Origin: a virus
Direction: 5' to 3' (one strand)
Length of the DNA: 23,969 bases
IMG/VR virus record: IMGVR_UViG_3300049489_000380
Span: 1 to 23,969 of that record
Each line of letters opens with the position of its first letter. The stretch's first letter is position 1. This document shows, piece by piece, positions 5,708 through 13,780 of this stretch. The position numbers and the translations under genes are program-made. The notes below the pieces were generated by a model, which made no database searches, was not told the DNA's origin, and worked only from the letters and a program-made list of their open reading frames with translations.

Positions 5708-7770
5708 TCGACAAGAAAACTTTTGTGCAGATGTACAACGCTGCGAAAAATTACACTGATCAGCTCACCGAAGACAACATTAAGAGCCTCGACTATTATT
5801 TGCAGAGCCCTCGCGGCGATGAGCGGCCCAACGAGTCCAGAGCGGTAAGCTCAGATTGTTTTGACGTGGTGGAATCTGACATGCCATCAATGGTGCGCAC
5901 ATTCCTAGGTGGCGGGGATATCATGGAATTCGCGCCAGGCAATCCATCGAACAAGGCTGAGGTGTTGGAGGCTGAGCAAAAGACCAAGTTGATCAATCGG
6001 CTGATCCTGCGCCAAGAGTGGTCGTTCAAACTGTGGTACGACTGGCTCAAGGGGGCCGGTATATTCAATTACTCTGCGGTGACTTATTACCCCAAAAAGA
6101 CCGAGAAGCGCACGGTCCGAGTGTACAACGGTATTTCACGCATCGAGCTTGAGGCAATCGCCGCTGCACTCGATGAGTCTGCTGACGTCACCAGGGTCGA
6201 GATCACTGAGAGCGATTATGATGATGGAACAATCGACGCACAATTTGAGATTTGGCGCAAAACTACCGAATATATCGCGGAGTATATCCAGCCCGACAAA
6301 TTCCTGATTAGCCGTGGCGGCCCAACGCTGGATGATTGCTCATTCGTCGGCCATGTTGACACGCTGCGCAAAGGCGAGCTCATCGAAATGGGCATTTCGC
6401 CCAGTATCGTCAAAACGCTGCCAGCCTATGTGACGTCAGGGTTCAATAGCCAGACGTCATCGCTATCTAGCAGCACGCGCATAGATGATGCAATGCAGGG
6501 CGCCATTGGGGGTGGATACGATACCGAGTCAGAGCCCGAGTGGTATCTCGATCAAGTCGAGGTTGTTTTCGCGTGCGTAATTTCAGCATTAAAATCCGGT
6601 CATCTTGATCGGCGCCGTGTTATTTACGCTGGTAATGAAATCCTGAGCGATGAGCCGTTTGACCACGTTAACTATGCGGTCCTGTCCTCGTATCCGCTGC
6701 CAGGTCAGGTGATCGGCATGAGTCGGGCTGGGATCACCAGAAGCACTCAAGACAAGAAAACTTTCATTCAGCGCGGCATTCTCACAAACATGGCGTCCGT
6801 CATTAAGCCGATGACCGCGATCAACATCGACAAAGATGCAGGCGCGGTCAATATCGATGACATTCAAAACCGCAGGCCCAATGGGGTGGTGAGAGTCAAG
6901 GGCGATCCGTCGTTTTCTATCATGCCGCTGCCTGCCGTTGATATTAGCCAATCCGCATTGACGCTGATCCAGTACCTAGACTTTACCCGGGCACAGACCA
7001 CTGGCGCCCTAATGGCAAGCCAGGGGCTCAATAAAGACGCGATATACAACGAGACGGCAACCAGGTTTTCAGGTGTGCAGGCGGAGGGAGCCAGTAAGCT
7101 GGAGGCCGTCATGCGCATTTATGCTGAGACCGGCTGGAGAAAGGTTTATCGCGGGTTTGAGTGGATGGTGAAGCACTACCAGTCTGACGCTATCGAAGAG
7201 ACCGTATTGGGCGAGCAAATAGCATACAGCCCTTCAGATTGGGCGTATGACTGCGAGCTAAACACAACAGTAGGTTTGGCGGCTGCTGATACGTCTGAGC
7301 TAATCGAAAACCTTGGGGCGATTTACAACACGCAATCACAGCTAAGGGCCCAGGGCTCGATGCTCGTTGACGACGCGAAAATGTTTAGCACGCTCAGCAG
7401 GCTGCTAAAGGCAATGAATGTTCACGACCCCGAGGCGTTCTATAACGACCCGTCTCAGCCCGATCAAACAATCAGGGCGCAGAATGAGCAGATGAAAGCA
7501 TTGATATCTCAAATGCAGGCCCAGGCTCAGGAGCTGCAAACCAACCAGGCATTTAAGCAGATCGAAGAGCTAAAAGCCCAGGTTTCGATGCTGAAAGACC
7601 AGAACAAGCAAGCGCTGGATGCCGCGAAATTGCAGGAGGATGCGCGCCAATTCGATATCACAACAGAGCAGAAGGAGCGCCTGCATCGGGCAGATAACGC
7701 TGTGAAAATTGCAGGGCTTGAACTTGAGCACGATAAAAACCTAGCAGGCGGAATCAAAAATGAGCGATAG
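5704..7770 (+). CDS. Portal protein (P22-like, podoviral)
   Basis: The 688-residue protein forms the dodecameric ring through which DNA enters and leaves the head. The N-terminus (SLDYYLQSPRGDERPNESRAVSSDCFDVVESDMPSMVRTFLGG) is the typical opening of podoviral portals: YYxG-like, RSxVVSxDvxDxVE, PsxxrxF. The stem and clip region follows. Residues about 587-688 are a long Gln/Glu/Lys-rich helical tail (QMKALISQMQAQAQELQ...LKDQNKQALDAAKLQED), comparable to the helical barrel of the P22 portal; the length is close to P22's 725. The start is GTG at 5704, overlapping the terminase stop, with GGAG at 5692-5695 at suitable spacing. It lies between terminase and scaffold as expected. Confidence 0.85.
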   Translation: MIDKKTFVQMYNAAKNYTDQLTEDNIKSLDYYLQSPRGDERPNESRAVSSDCFDVVESDMPSMVRTFLGGGDIMEFAPGNPSNKAEVLEAEQKTKLINRLILRQEWSFKLWYDWLKGAGIFNYSAVTYYPKKTEKRTVRVYNGISRIELEAIAAALDESADVTRVEITESDYDDGTIDAQFEIWRKTTEYIAEYIQPDKFLISRGGPTLDDCSFVGHVDTLRKGELIEMGISPSIVKTLPAYVTSGFNSQTSSLSSSTRIDDAMQGAIGGGYDTESEPEWYLDQVEVVFACVISALKSGHLDRRRVIYAGNEILSDEPFDHVNYAVLSSYPLPGQVIGMSRAGITRSTQDKKTFIQRGILTNMASVIKPMTAINIDKDAGAVNIDDIQNRRPNGVVRVKGDPSFSIMPLPAVDISQSALTLIQYLDFTRAQTTGALMASQGLNKDAIYNETATRFSGVQAEGASKLEAVMRIYAETGWRKVYRGFEWMVKHYQSDAIEETVLGEQIAYSPSDWAYDCELNTTVGLAAADTSELIENLGAIYNTQSQLRAQGSMLVDDAKMFSTLSRLLKAMNVHDPEAFYNDPSQPDQTIRAQNEQMKALISQMQAQAQELQTNQAFKQIEELKAQVSMLKDQNKQALDAAKLQEDARQFDITTEQKERLHRADNAVKIAGLELEHDKNLAGGIKNER

Positions 7771-8074
7771 AGAAACACTGGCGCTGGCCGTTTCGGTCGG
7801 CATGAATGCTGCGAGATTGCTGAATGACGAATTGTTGCGCGGGTTATTTTCTAGCAAAAAGAATCATGCTTGCGAGATGTTCATGATGTCTGGCGCAGAT
7901 GACGACAAGCGAAGGGCTGAGCTATGGCGATCAGTCCAAGGCGTTATATCAATCGAGAGAGAATTGCAAGCTCTTGTTGATAGTGGTAACATGGCGGCTG
8001 ATAGTCTAAAGCTATTAGATGAGCGAGATCAATTGCAAAATGCTAATAGCGCACACAATTTTTTGAGGCAATAG
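7760..8074 (+). CDS. Small hypothetical protein between portal and scaffold (104 aa)
   Basis: A mostly helical, charged protein (LALAVSVGMNAARLLNDELLRGLFSSKKNH, then DDDKRRAELWRSVQGVISIERELQALVDSGNM). No family recognised, no signal peptide, no membrane segment. It overlaps the portal gene by 11 bases and ends one base before the scaffold ATG, so it is co-translated with head-assembly proteins. Genes in this slot in related podoviruses are often short uncharacterised proteins. A role in portal or procapsid assembly is inferred from position alone. Confidence 0.5.
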   Translation: MSDRETLALAVSVGMNAARLLNDELLRGLFSSKKNHACEMFMMSGADDDKRRAELWRSVQGVISIERELQALVDSGNMAADSLKLLDERDQLQNANSAHNFLRQ

Positions 8075-8075
8075 C

Positions 8076-8870
8076 ATGAGTTTAGGCATGGGATTTCTCG
8101 ACGATGAAACGACCGCGCAGGCGGCACCCGAAGAGTCAGTAGAGCAAGAATCGGAACCCGATGCTGAATTATTGGATGATAGCGACAGCGCAGAGAGCGA
8201 CGAAGCTCAAGACGAAGTAGGCGAGCAGGATGCCATCGTAATTGATGGTGAGACTGTGACCGCCGACCAAATCAAGGAGTGGAGGCGCGGCACTCTGCGC
8301 GAGCAAGACTACTCGAAAAAAACAATGGCATTGGCTGAAGAGCGCAAATCGGTCGAGGCTATTAAAGCTGAGTTAAATTCAATTCGTCAGTCGTTGCAAG
8401 CTGGCGAGGCCGAGTTTAAAAAAGCGATCATGGGTGATCTTGATGGTATCGATTTAAAGTCTTTACGCGAAGAAGACTATGTTGAATATCAGAAAATAAA
8501 AGAGCTGATTGCAGACAGACAAGCGAAGTTCGACGCGATTAAAGAAGCGGCTAGTAGGTCGCACCAACTAACAATTCAGGCGGAAGGCAAGAAGCTTCAC
8601 GACGAACTGGGCTGGTCTGATAAATCGAAAAGCGAAGCCGATATCGCTGCTTTTAAATGGCTTGCAAAAGAGACTGGAATTGACGATTCGGATGCGTCAA
8701 GCCTTGTTTCTGCGCGAGTAATGAAGGCGCTAATCGAGTTCGCAAAAATGAAGCAAGCCGCTGCGGCAAAGCCCCCAAAGGGCCAGCCAAAAAAGGTTGC
8801 GTTCAAATCATCAAAAACTTCCGTCACAGCTAAAGCGGCTGACGACACCCTGGCTGATCTATTTTTTTAA
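8076..8870 (+). CDS. Scaffolding protein
   Basis: A 264-residue protein placed directly before the major capsid gene, with scaffold-like composition. The N-terminus is very acidic (about residues 10-50). Then comes ITVTADQIKEW-type sequence with WRRGTLREQDYSKKTMALAEERK (69-91), a recurrent motif of podoviral scaffolds. A long charged coiled coil follows to about residue 170. A basic C-terminus (KPPKGQPKKVAFKSSK, about 233-248) probably binds the capsid inner surface, as the basic helix-turn-helix of P22 scaffold does. It would template procapsid assembly and leave before or during packaging. The ATG follows a GAGG site; the next gene is 15 bases away. Confidence 0.75.
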   Translation: MSLGMGFLDDETTAQAAPEESVEQESEPDAELLDDSDSAESDEAQDEVGEQDAIVIDGETVTADQIKEWRRGTLREQDYSKKTMALAEERKSVEAIKAELNSIRQSLQAGEAEFKKAIMGDLDGIDLKSLREEDYVEYQKIKELIADRQAKFDAIKEAASRSHQLTIQAEGKKLHDELGWSDKSKSEADIAAFKWLAKETGIDDSDASSLVSARVMKALIEFAKMKQAAAAKPPKGQPKKVAFKSSKTSVTAKAADDTLADLFF

Positions 8871-8885
8871 ACGAGGATTTAAATT

Positions 8886-9869
8886 ATGGCTATTATCGGT
8901 AATGGCTTTTTAACGCTGAACGATCGCGCCCAGCGATTGACCGGCAACGATATGAAAAAAGCGAAAATGATCGCCGAGTTATTGGCTGAGACAAACGACA
9001 TTCACGAAGACATGCCCTATGTCAACGCGAACCGTGGCACAACTCACGAGATTTCAATGCGCGTTGGTCTGAACCCTACATACTGGGCGCAGATGAACAA
9101 GGGGACCCCTTCTGGCAAGTCGGCTGTTGTGAGTCAAAAAGAGAGCACAGCCGTTCTTGAGACTCTGGGCCTTTCTGACATTCGCATGCCAAACGTCAAA
9201 GAGCTCCGCGCGTCAGAAATGTCGTCAGCGATCAGCGCCTTGTCAAATGATATGGCAACCGAGATGTTCTATGGCACCGCCTCTGATCCCGAGGGTCTGG
9301 TTGGCTTGTCTGCTCGTTACAGCTCAACAACTGCTGGAAACGGGAAAAACGTCATTAAAGCTGGCGGCGTGGGTGCAGACAACACATCTATTTGGTTGCT
9401 TGGCTTGGGTCAGCGTGCGATTTATGGAATCCTTCCAGAGGGCTATGGTAACGGCGTTAAATACTCTGATCAGGGTATGCACCCGACCTCTGACGCCCAG
9501 GGCAACACATTTATGGCTCACCGCGACCTGTATTCGATGGCTGGCGGCCTAGCTATTGAAGACTGGCGATATGCTGTTCGTATCTGTAATATCGATGTTT
9601 CGGAATCATTGGCTGATCCGGCAAACGCTGGAATTATCAATTTGATGATCCGCGCTATGGGAGAGGTGCCCACACTGAAAGCGGCTGGCATTAAGCTCGG
9701 CTTCTATATGAACCGCGCTGCCAAGCAAATCCTCGATCTGGAAGGCGTCGAAAAATCAAACGCCCTATTCACTTCTCGCGAAGTCGAAGGGGTAACTCGT
9801 AATGAGTTCCGCGGCATTCCTCTGCGTCTGTGCGATGCAATTTTATCAACCGAATCACTCGTAGTTTAA
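8886..9869 (+). CDS. Major capsid protein (epsilon15 gp7/BPP-1-like)
   Basis: 327 residues, the usual size for the epsilon15 gp7/BPP-1 capsid family, which has an HK97-type fold. Diagnostic pattern near the N-terminus: NDIHEDMPYVNANRGTTHE (about residues 36-54), then RVGLNPTYWAQMNKGTPSGKS, then EMFYGTASDPEGLVGLSARY (about 125-144). It is not preceded by a protease and there is no long cleavable N-terminal arm, in line with relatives that use a separate scaffold. A strong AGGA site precedes the ATG. It is followed by a Bbp16-like cement gene, the same pairing as in BPP-1. Assigned by pattern recognition rather than alignment. Confidence 0.85.
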   Translation: MAIIGNGFLTLNDRAQRLTGNDMKKAKMIAELLAETNDIHEDMPYVNANRGTTHEISMRVGLNPTYWAQMNKGTPSGKSAVVSQKESTAVLETLGLSDIRMPNVKELRASEMSSAISALSNDMATEMFYGTASDPEGLVGLSARYSSTTAGNGKNVIKAGGVGADNTSIWLLGLGQRAIYGILPEGYGNGVKYSDQGMHPTSDAQGNTFMAHRDLYSMAGGLAIEDWRYAVRICNIDVSESLADPANAGIINLMIRAMGEVPTLKAAGIKLGFYMNRAAKQILDLEGVEKSNALFTSREVEGVTRNEFRGIPLRLCDAILSTESLVV

Positions 9870-9879
9870 GGGGAACGAT

Positions 9880-10302
9880 ATGTTTACTGAATACCAAGCT
9901 ACATTGTCAAACGCTCAGGCGTTCACTGCTACCGGCCCCACTACTGATGCTTACGACACCGGCGCAAACTACGACTCCGGCCGTGGAGAGCAGTTCGGCA
10001 TCCTGTATACTGTTGACGTTGCCGCTGACACAGCCTCTGCGAACGAAACCTACGCGTTCTCGGTTGAGACTGACGACAACACAGGCTTCTCAAGCGCGAC
10101 AGTGCTGACCACTTTGACTGTGGCCGGTGCTCAACTGTTTGCCGGTGCAAAAGTATGGGTGCCTGCACCATTGGGATTGGAACGCTACGTTCGCGGTCGG
10201 CTCACCCTTGGCGGCACAACCCCATCGATCACTGTTACCGCAGAGTGGAAGCCGTATTGCGACGTTGCTACAGAGACCAGCAACCTGCCATCCGGTTATT
10301 AA
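9880..10302 (+). CDS. Bbp16-like capsid cement (decoration) protein
   Basis: A 140-residue, strand-rich, slightly acidic protein (MFTEYQATLSNAQAFTATG, then YDTGANYDSGRGEQFGILYTVDVAA...TYAFSVETDDNTGFSSATVL, ending GLERYVRGRLTLGGTTPSITVTAEW). This order and size match the Bbp16 cement protein of Bordetella phage BPP-1, a jelly-roll that staples neighbouring capsid subunits from outside. It directly follows the major capsid gene with a strong AAGGGGAA ribosome-binding site, so near-equimolar expression with capsid protein is expected. No catalytic residues are expected or seen. Confidence 0.75.
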   Translation: MFTEYQATLSNAQAFTATGPTTDAYDTGANYDSGRGEQFGILYTVDVAADTASANETYAFSVETDDNTGFSSATVLTTLTVAGAQLFAGAKVWVPAPLGLERYVRGRLTLGGTTPSITVTAEWKPYCDVATETSNLPSGY

Positions 10303-10312
10303 GTTAGCTAAC
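10303..10312. repeat. Second copy of the GTTAGCTAAC palindrome
   Basis: A perfect 10-bp palindrome lying immediately after the cement-protein stop and 13 bases before the next ATG. The same decamer occurs at 268-277 before the first gene of the operon. Two exact copies, both intergenic, suggest a protein-binding site, but chance cannot be excluded for so short a sequence. Confidence 0.25.
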
Positions 10313-10325
10313 ACAGGGTAAAAAC

Positions 10326-10544
10326 ATGAAATTTATTGCCAATAAGCGCGGTTATTTTGCAGACAAACTCCGCCAAGAGGGCGCCACTGTCGAGATCGAC
10401 GATAAGTGGCTGGCAGAATACAAAAAGACACACGGCCGGGCATTTGAGTGCAGCTGGCTTGATCCTGTTGAGGTCGTAGAGGACAAACCAAAGCGCACTC
10501 GCCAGGCTAAGTTGGACGAACCCGAGCAGTTAGCAGAAGAATAG
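10326..10544 (+). CDS. Small charged head-region protein (72 aa)
   Basis: Residues 1-25 (MKFIANKRGYFADKLRQEGA) follow a pattern common among short phage head-region proteins: 'MKFIAxKxGYFxxxxRxxGxxxEI' then 'SWLDPV' (about residues 44-49), which probably forms a small beta domain. The C-terminus is a Lys/Arg/Glu-rich tail (EDKPKRTRQAKLDEPEQLAEE) likely to be disordered. Exact function is unknown. Its position between the cement protein and a transcription terminator makes it the last gene of the head transcription block. A GGG-containing ribosome-binding site precedes the ATG. Confidence 0.5.
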   Translation: MKFIANKRGYFADKLRQEGATVEIDDKWLAEYKKTHGRAFECSWLDPVEVVEDKPKRTRQAKLDEPEQLAEE

Positions 10545-10551
10545 TTTTTCA

Positions 10552-10560
10552 TGGTATGAT
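10552..10560 (+). promoter_or_regulatory. Possible extended -10 promoter overlapping the terminator
   Basis: TGGTATGAT matches the extended -10 form TGnTATnAT at 5 of 6 hexamer positions. No good -35 box is seen at 16-18 bases; TTAGCA lies at 10530-10535 with 19-base spacing. If active, initiation near 10567 would begin inside the terminator stem, so a transcript from here would escape that hairpin and serve the tail genes. This is inference from two short motifs. Confidence 0.25.
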
Positions 10561-10561
10561 T

Positions 10562-10584
10562 AGGGGGGTAAAACCCCCTTTTTT
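10562..10584 (+). terminator. Rho-independent terminator after the head genes
   Basis: A GGGGG/CCCCC stem (10563-10567 with 10574-10578, extended by A10562-T10579) closes a six-base loop and is followed by a run of six T (10579-10584). It lies in the only sizeable gap between the capsid block and the tail block. It should stop part of the transcription coming from the capsid genes, so that abundant head proteins are made in excess over adaptor and tail proteins. The T-run is only a few bases from the next gene's ribosome-binding site (AGGTG). Confidence 0.75.
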
Positions 10585-10595
10585 ATAGGTGCAAA

Positions 10596-11213
10596 ATGGC
10601 GCTTGATAACTATGCAAACCTGCGGCAGGCGGTTAAAAAATGGACTGCACGCGATGACAGCGACGAAATATTAGCGGATTGCATAACCGAGGCCGAGCAA
10701 GAGATATTTTACGGTCAGTCGCCGCTGCGCACGCATGAAATGCTGGTCACGACAACCGTGGCCACTGCGCTCAAAGTTATTCCATACCCAGACAGATTAC
10801 TGCAAATCGTCAGCATCGAGATATTGATCGACGGTCGATATTTTAAGCTAAAGGCCCTCCCGGAAAACATTTCCCCGAGCGATTCCGAGACCGGCACCCC
10901 AAGCTATTACACGATGCGCTCAGGCATTGAGCTAGACATAACTCCGGACAAGTCGTATACATTTAAAATCGTGCACTATGCGCGACCACTGCCGCTGAGC
11001 GATGACAGTCCAACCAATCCTATTCTAACTAAATACCCATTGGCCTATAAATTCGGGGTTGTGGCATCGGTCTATATGTTTGCGCGAGAGGAGGAGTTGG
11101 CAAACGTCTATGCATTGAGAATGCGTGACGTAATTGCCAAAGCCAATGCCGCGTCAGCCAGCCTGATGATGGGCGATCTGCCGACCCAGATAATTCATGG
11201 GGATATCCCATAA
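10596..11213 (+). CDS. Head-tail adaptor protein
   Basis: 205 residues matching the general phage adaptor type that binds below the portal ring (functionally like P22 gp4 without the muramidase). It opens with helices typical of these proteins (NYANLRQAVKKWTARDDSDEILADCITEAEQEIFYG). A strand region follows (LVTTTVATALKVIPYPDRLLQIVSIEILIDGRYFKLKALPENI...TGTPSYYTMRSGIELDITP), then C-terminal helices (YPLAYKFGVVASVYMFAREEELANVYALRMRDVIAKA). The helical first part with TxxxEI, the 'LPxDxLxIxSI' strand and 'P..Y...G..I...P' are the recognisable order. It is the first gene after the terminator and is followed, with a TAATG overlap, by the gp10-like gene. Confidence 0.7.
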   Translation: MALDNYANLRQAVKKWTARDDSDEILADCITEAEQEIFYGQSPLRTHEMLVTTTVATALKVIPYPDRLLQIVSIEILIDGRYFKLKALPENISPSDSETGTPSYYTMRSGIELDITPDKSYTFKIVHYARPLPLSDDSPTNPILTKYPLAYKFGVVASVYMFAREEELANVYALRMRDVIAKANAASASLMMGDLPTQIIHGDIP

Positions 11214-12667
11214 TGCCCTCACCATTCCAGACCATACAGCTGCAAACGTCAGGCCCATCATACGCAAGTAGGTCACTTCCGATATCTGCCCAGCGATCAT
11301 TTAACATGTATCCGGAGGTCCCAGCAGCAGACGGAATATCGCCTGTGGTTATGTACTCGTGGCCAGGGCTCGGGCTGAGAAATACAAATTTTTCAACAAG
11401 CCCGATTTATGGCGCCTATGTGTTCAACGGTGAGTTTTATGCTGTGTCAGGCCATGATTTACGCCGGTACTCTGCCGGCCTGACATCGTTCACCGTGGTT
11501 GGGAGTATTACAAAAGCTGCGGACGACTCTAGAGTGAGCATTTCCGACAACGGCCTAGTGATGCTGCTGGTCGCAGGCGCCGAGGCGTGGCAGTGGAATG
11601 GCACAACGCTAACACAGGTGCCCAGCGTTACATTTAATCCAACCAAGGTGCAGTTTTTAAACGAGCGCTTCTATCTGAATGGCGACGACGGCGGCACTTC
11701 TGTTAGTGATGTTCTGTCGACCAATTTTGATTCTGGCAATGTGTTCTATGGCCGGTCGACCCCGACAAAAACAATCACTCACCATATTTTCAACCAGATT
11801 GTTTACCTGTTTGACGAATCGAGCATCGAGCCGTGGAGTGACGCGGCAGATGGGGCGCCGCCTGTATCGAGAATCAACAACGGCATTATACAGGGCGTCG
11901 GCTGCACATCGATAAACGGCATCACCAGCACTGACACTGCAATGTATCTAATCGGCAGCGATGGGCACGCCTACGCAGTGAAAGGCTTTTCTGCTCAGGA
12001 CATTACCAATACAGTCATAGCGAACCATTTTAGAGGCATGGACGTATCGCAATGCGATGTTGATGCCGTGTCGATCAATGGCGATAAGTTCATAATATTT
12101 CATTTTTACGCAGACGAAGAGTGCTGGGTGTTTTCTGAAAAATCCCAGCAGTGGTTTGAGGTCGGCAACGAGGGCGCCCCATATCAGCTAGTTGCTCCAG
12201 TTTTTTATAACGGGGAGTGGCGCTGCGGCGACAGGCAAAGCGGATCTTTGTTCGGCCTAGCCACTGACTATTCACTGAACGGCACTAACGTTTTCGTAAA
12301 AGAGCGCGTATTTGCTACATTATCCGGCGAGGACTTCGGGGCTCCTGGCCGGTCGCTAGAGATGAGCAAGTTAAGGCTTTCTATTGAGACCGGGACCATT
12401 GATCCCTTAGCGCAGACTGATCAGCGCCCAGAAATCATGCTGGTTCCATCGTTTGACGGCGGTTATACCTGGGGCAGGCCCATCATGCTGAGCCTTGGTA
12501 GATCAGGCGATTATACCTTGCCGGTTGAAGTGCATATGATGCAGCGATTCAGACGGGCCGTGTTTAAAATCAGAATGACGGACCGGCTTGGATCGCTGTT
12601 TACTAAGGGTCTTAGCGGCCTGACAATCTATTCAGCCTCTATTGATATTAGAGTTCTGCCACTATGA
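11213..12667 (+). CDS. P22 gp10-like packaged-DNA stabilisation (tail accessory) protein
   Basis: 484 residues, close to the 472 of P22 gp10. These proteins close the portal channel after packaging and connect to the spike or needle. The N-terminus is characteristic: SYASRSLPISAQRSFNMYPE, then SPVVMYSWPGLGL near residue 50. A beta-propeller-like body with repeated strands follows (YGAYVFNGEFYAVSGHDLRRY, VSISDNGLVMLLVAGAEAWQW, FLNERFYLNGDDGG, ALGDI-type loops and SGLTIYSASIDIRVLPL at the end). It starts in the TAATG overlap with the adaptor stop and ends in an ATGA overlap with the next gene, so the tail-assembly block is tightly coupled. Confidence 0.8.
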   Translation: MPSPFQTIQLQTSGPSYASRSLPISAQRSFNMYPEVPAADGISPVVMYSWPGLGLRNTNFSTSPIYGAYVFNGEFYAVSGHDLRRYSAGLTSFTVVGSITKAADDSRVSISDNGLVMLLVAGAEAWQWNGTTLTQVPSVTFNPTKVQFLNERFYLNGDDGGTSVSDVLSTNFDSGNVFYGRSTPTKTITHHIFNQIVYLFDESSIEPWSDAADGAPPVSRINNGIIQGVGCTSINGITSTDTAMYLIGSDGHAYAVKGFSAQDITNTVIANHFRGMDVSQCDVDAVSINGDKFIIFHFYADEECWVFSEKSQQWFEVGNEGAPYQLVAPVFYNGEWRCGDRQSGSLFGLATDYSLNGTNVFVKERVFATLSGEDFGAPGRSLEMSKLRLSIETGTIDPLAQTDQRPEIMLVPSFDGGYTWGRPIMLSLGRSGDYTLPVEVHMMQRFRRAVFKIRMTDRLGSLFTKGLSGLTIYSASIDIRVLPL

Positions 12668-13461
12668 CCGGATCAATCATTCCTGTCAGCATTATCTCGA
12701 AAATGCGCCCGGCCAGTCTGCGCGTGGGTGAGCTTGAACCTTATTTTAGGCTGTTGGAGCAGGCTATTGAGCAAATGCAGGTCCAGACTGGCCCGGCCGC
12801 AGGTGACCTTGAGGTTGGTAAGCGCTTAGTCATTTCAGCCAAAAACAATGGGGCCTCTGTCGCCAAAGGCGCTACAGTGATGAGCGACGGCGCCCAGTCG
12901 CCGGATAAGATACTTTTTGAGCCCGCTATCGCCAATGGCTCTGTTGAATACTCGCGAATGCTTGGGGTCGCCACTCAGTCAATCGGCGCGGGCGGCACTG
13001 GCGAGGTGATGACATTCGGGATTTTACAGGGCTTTAACGCGACTGGGTCGGCTTACGGTCAGACGTGGGGCGTCGGCGATGACCTCTATTTTTCGCCAAC
13101 AGTACCGGGCGGCTGGACAAATGTGCAGCCAGTCAAACCAGCAATAACCGTACCAGTAGCGACAGTCCTTAGCGCCGCAGCTAACGGCGCCATATTCGTA
13201 AACATGAGGCTGGCCGGAAAGCTGGCAGACCTTCTTGATGTTGATATGTCGCCAGCTCCGGTAAACCGTGATGTTTTGATTTACAACCAGGCCGATGCAG
13301 ATTGGAAGCCGGGGCAGTTGTCGTTGTCTGATATGTCCGACGTCGATATGACCACGCCCCCAGAGAGTCGTGACGGCCTCGCCTATAACGCAACCACATT
13401 AAAATGGGAGCCTGTCGCATCTGTGACTGTAGCCAAGGGGAAGTTTATTTATGCCAAGTGA
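12664..13461 (+). CDS. Virion-associated protein with duplicated C-terminal DVD repeats (265 aa)
   Basis: The first 180 residues include a helical leader (LRVGELEPYFRLLEQAIEQMQVQ) and strand-rich sequence with GDDLYFSPTVPGGWTNV, a motif found in many phage fibre or tail-tip proteins. The C-terminal 65 residues hold two diverged repeats: LADLLDVDMSPAPVNRDVL...WKPG and LSDMSDVDMTTPPESRDGL...WEPV. This is the 'LsDlsDVdxxxPxxgdxLxyxxxxxxWxPx' element widely repeated in phage tail fibres. Likely role: a tail or neck fibre part attached near the gp10-like protein. It overlaps the gene before (ATGA) and the one after (11 bases). Confidence 0.6.
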   Translation: MTGSIIPVSIISKMRPASLRVGELEPYFRLLEQAIEQMQVQTGPAAGDLEVGKRLVISAKNNGASVAKGATVMSDGAQSPDKILFEPAIANGSVEYSRMLGVATQSIGAGGTGEVMTFGILQGFNATGSAYGQTWGVGDDLYFSPTVPGGWTNVQPVKPAITVPVATVLSAAANGAIFVNMRLAGKLADLLDVDMSPAPVNRDVLIYNQADADWKPGQLSLSDMSDVDMTTPPESRDGLAYNATTLKWEPVASVTVAKGKFIYAK

Positions 13462-13780
13462 CTCTTGGGGCGCGTTAGCCCAGTCAGCTCCTGCCGCCAC
13501 GACTCTGACCACTGTTTACACGGTTCCAGCTGGACGAAGGGCAACAGTTGAGGCTGTCGCCTGCAACCGCTCTGGCGTTCCTGTTGCGATTAGGTTGTCA
13601 CTAGCGCAAAACGGGGCAGCTGATGCGCTAGCACAGTATTTACTGTATGATTATGTGCTATCAGAAAACGCATCCCAATCGTCTGCAACTATCACGATGG
13701 GCGACAATGACGAGCTGAGAGTATACGTTGCAGCCGCAGACGTATCTTTTACGATAAACGGCATCGAGGAAGACGTATGA
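13451..13780 (+). CDS. Small virion-associated protein (109 aa)
   Basis: A strand-rich, Ala/Thr-rich protein: SWGALAQSAPAATTLTTVYTVPAGRRATVEAVACNRSG then VAIRLSLAQNGAADALAQYLLYDYVL and DNDELRVYVAAADVSFTINGIEEDV. The order 'P...LYxVPAGRxAxVxxLxxxNRxxxxxxIRLxxxxxG......Yllyd' is a known small beta-sandwich pattern of phage virion or tail proteins. A role as a fibre-attached or neck component is inferred from position. The ATG at 13451 overlaps the upstream stop by 11 bases and the stop overlaps the next ATG as ATGA. Confidence 0.55.
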   Translation: MPSDSWGALAQSAPAATTLTTVYTVPAGRRATVEAVACNRSGVPVAIRLSLAQNGAADALAQYLLYDYVLSENASQSSATITMGDNDELRVYVAAADVSFTINGIEEDV

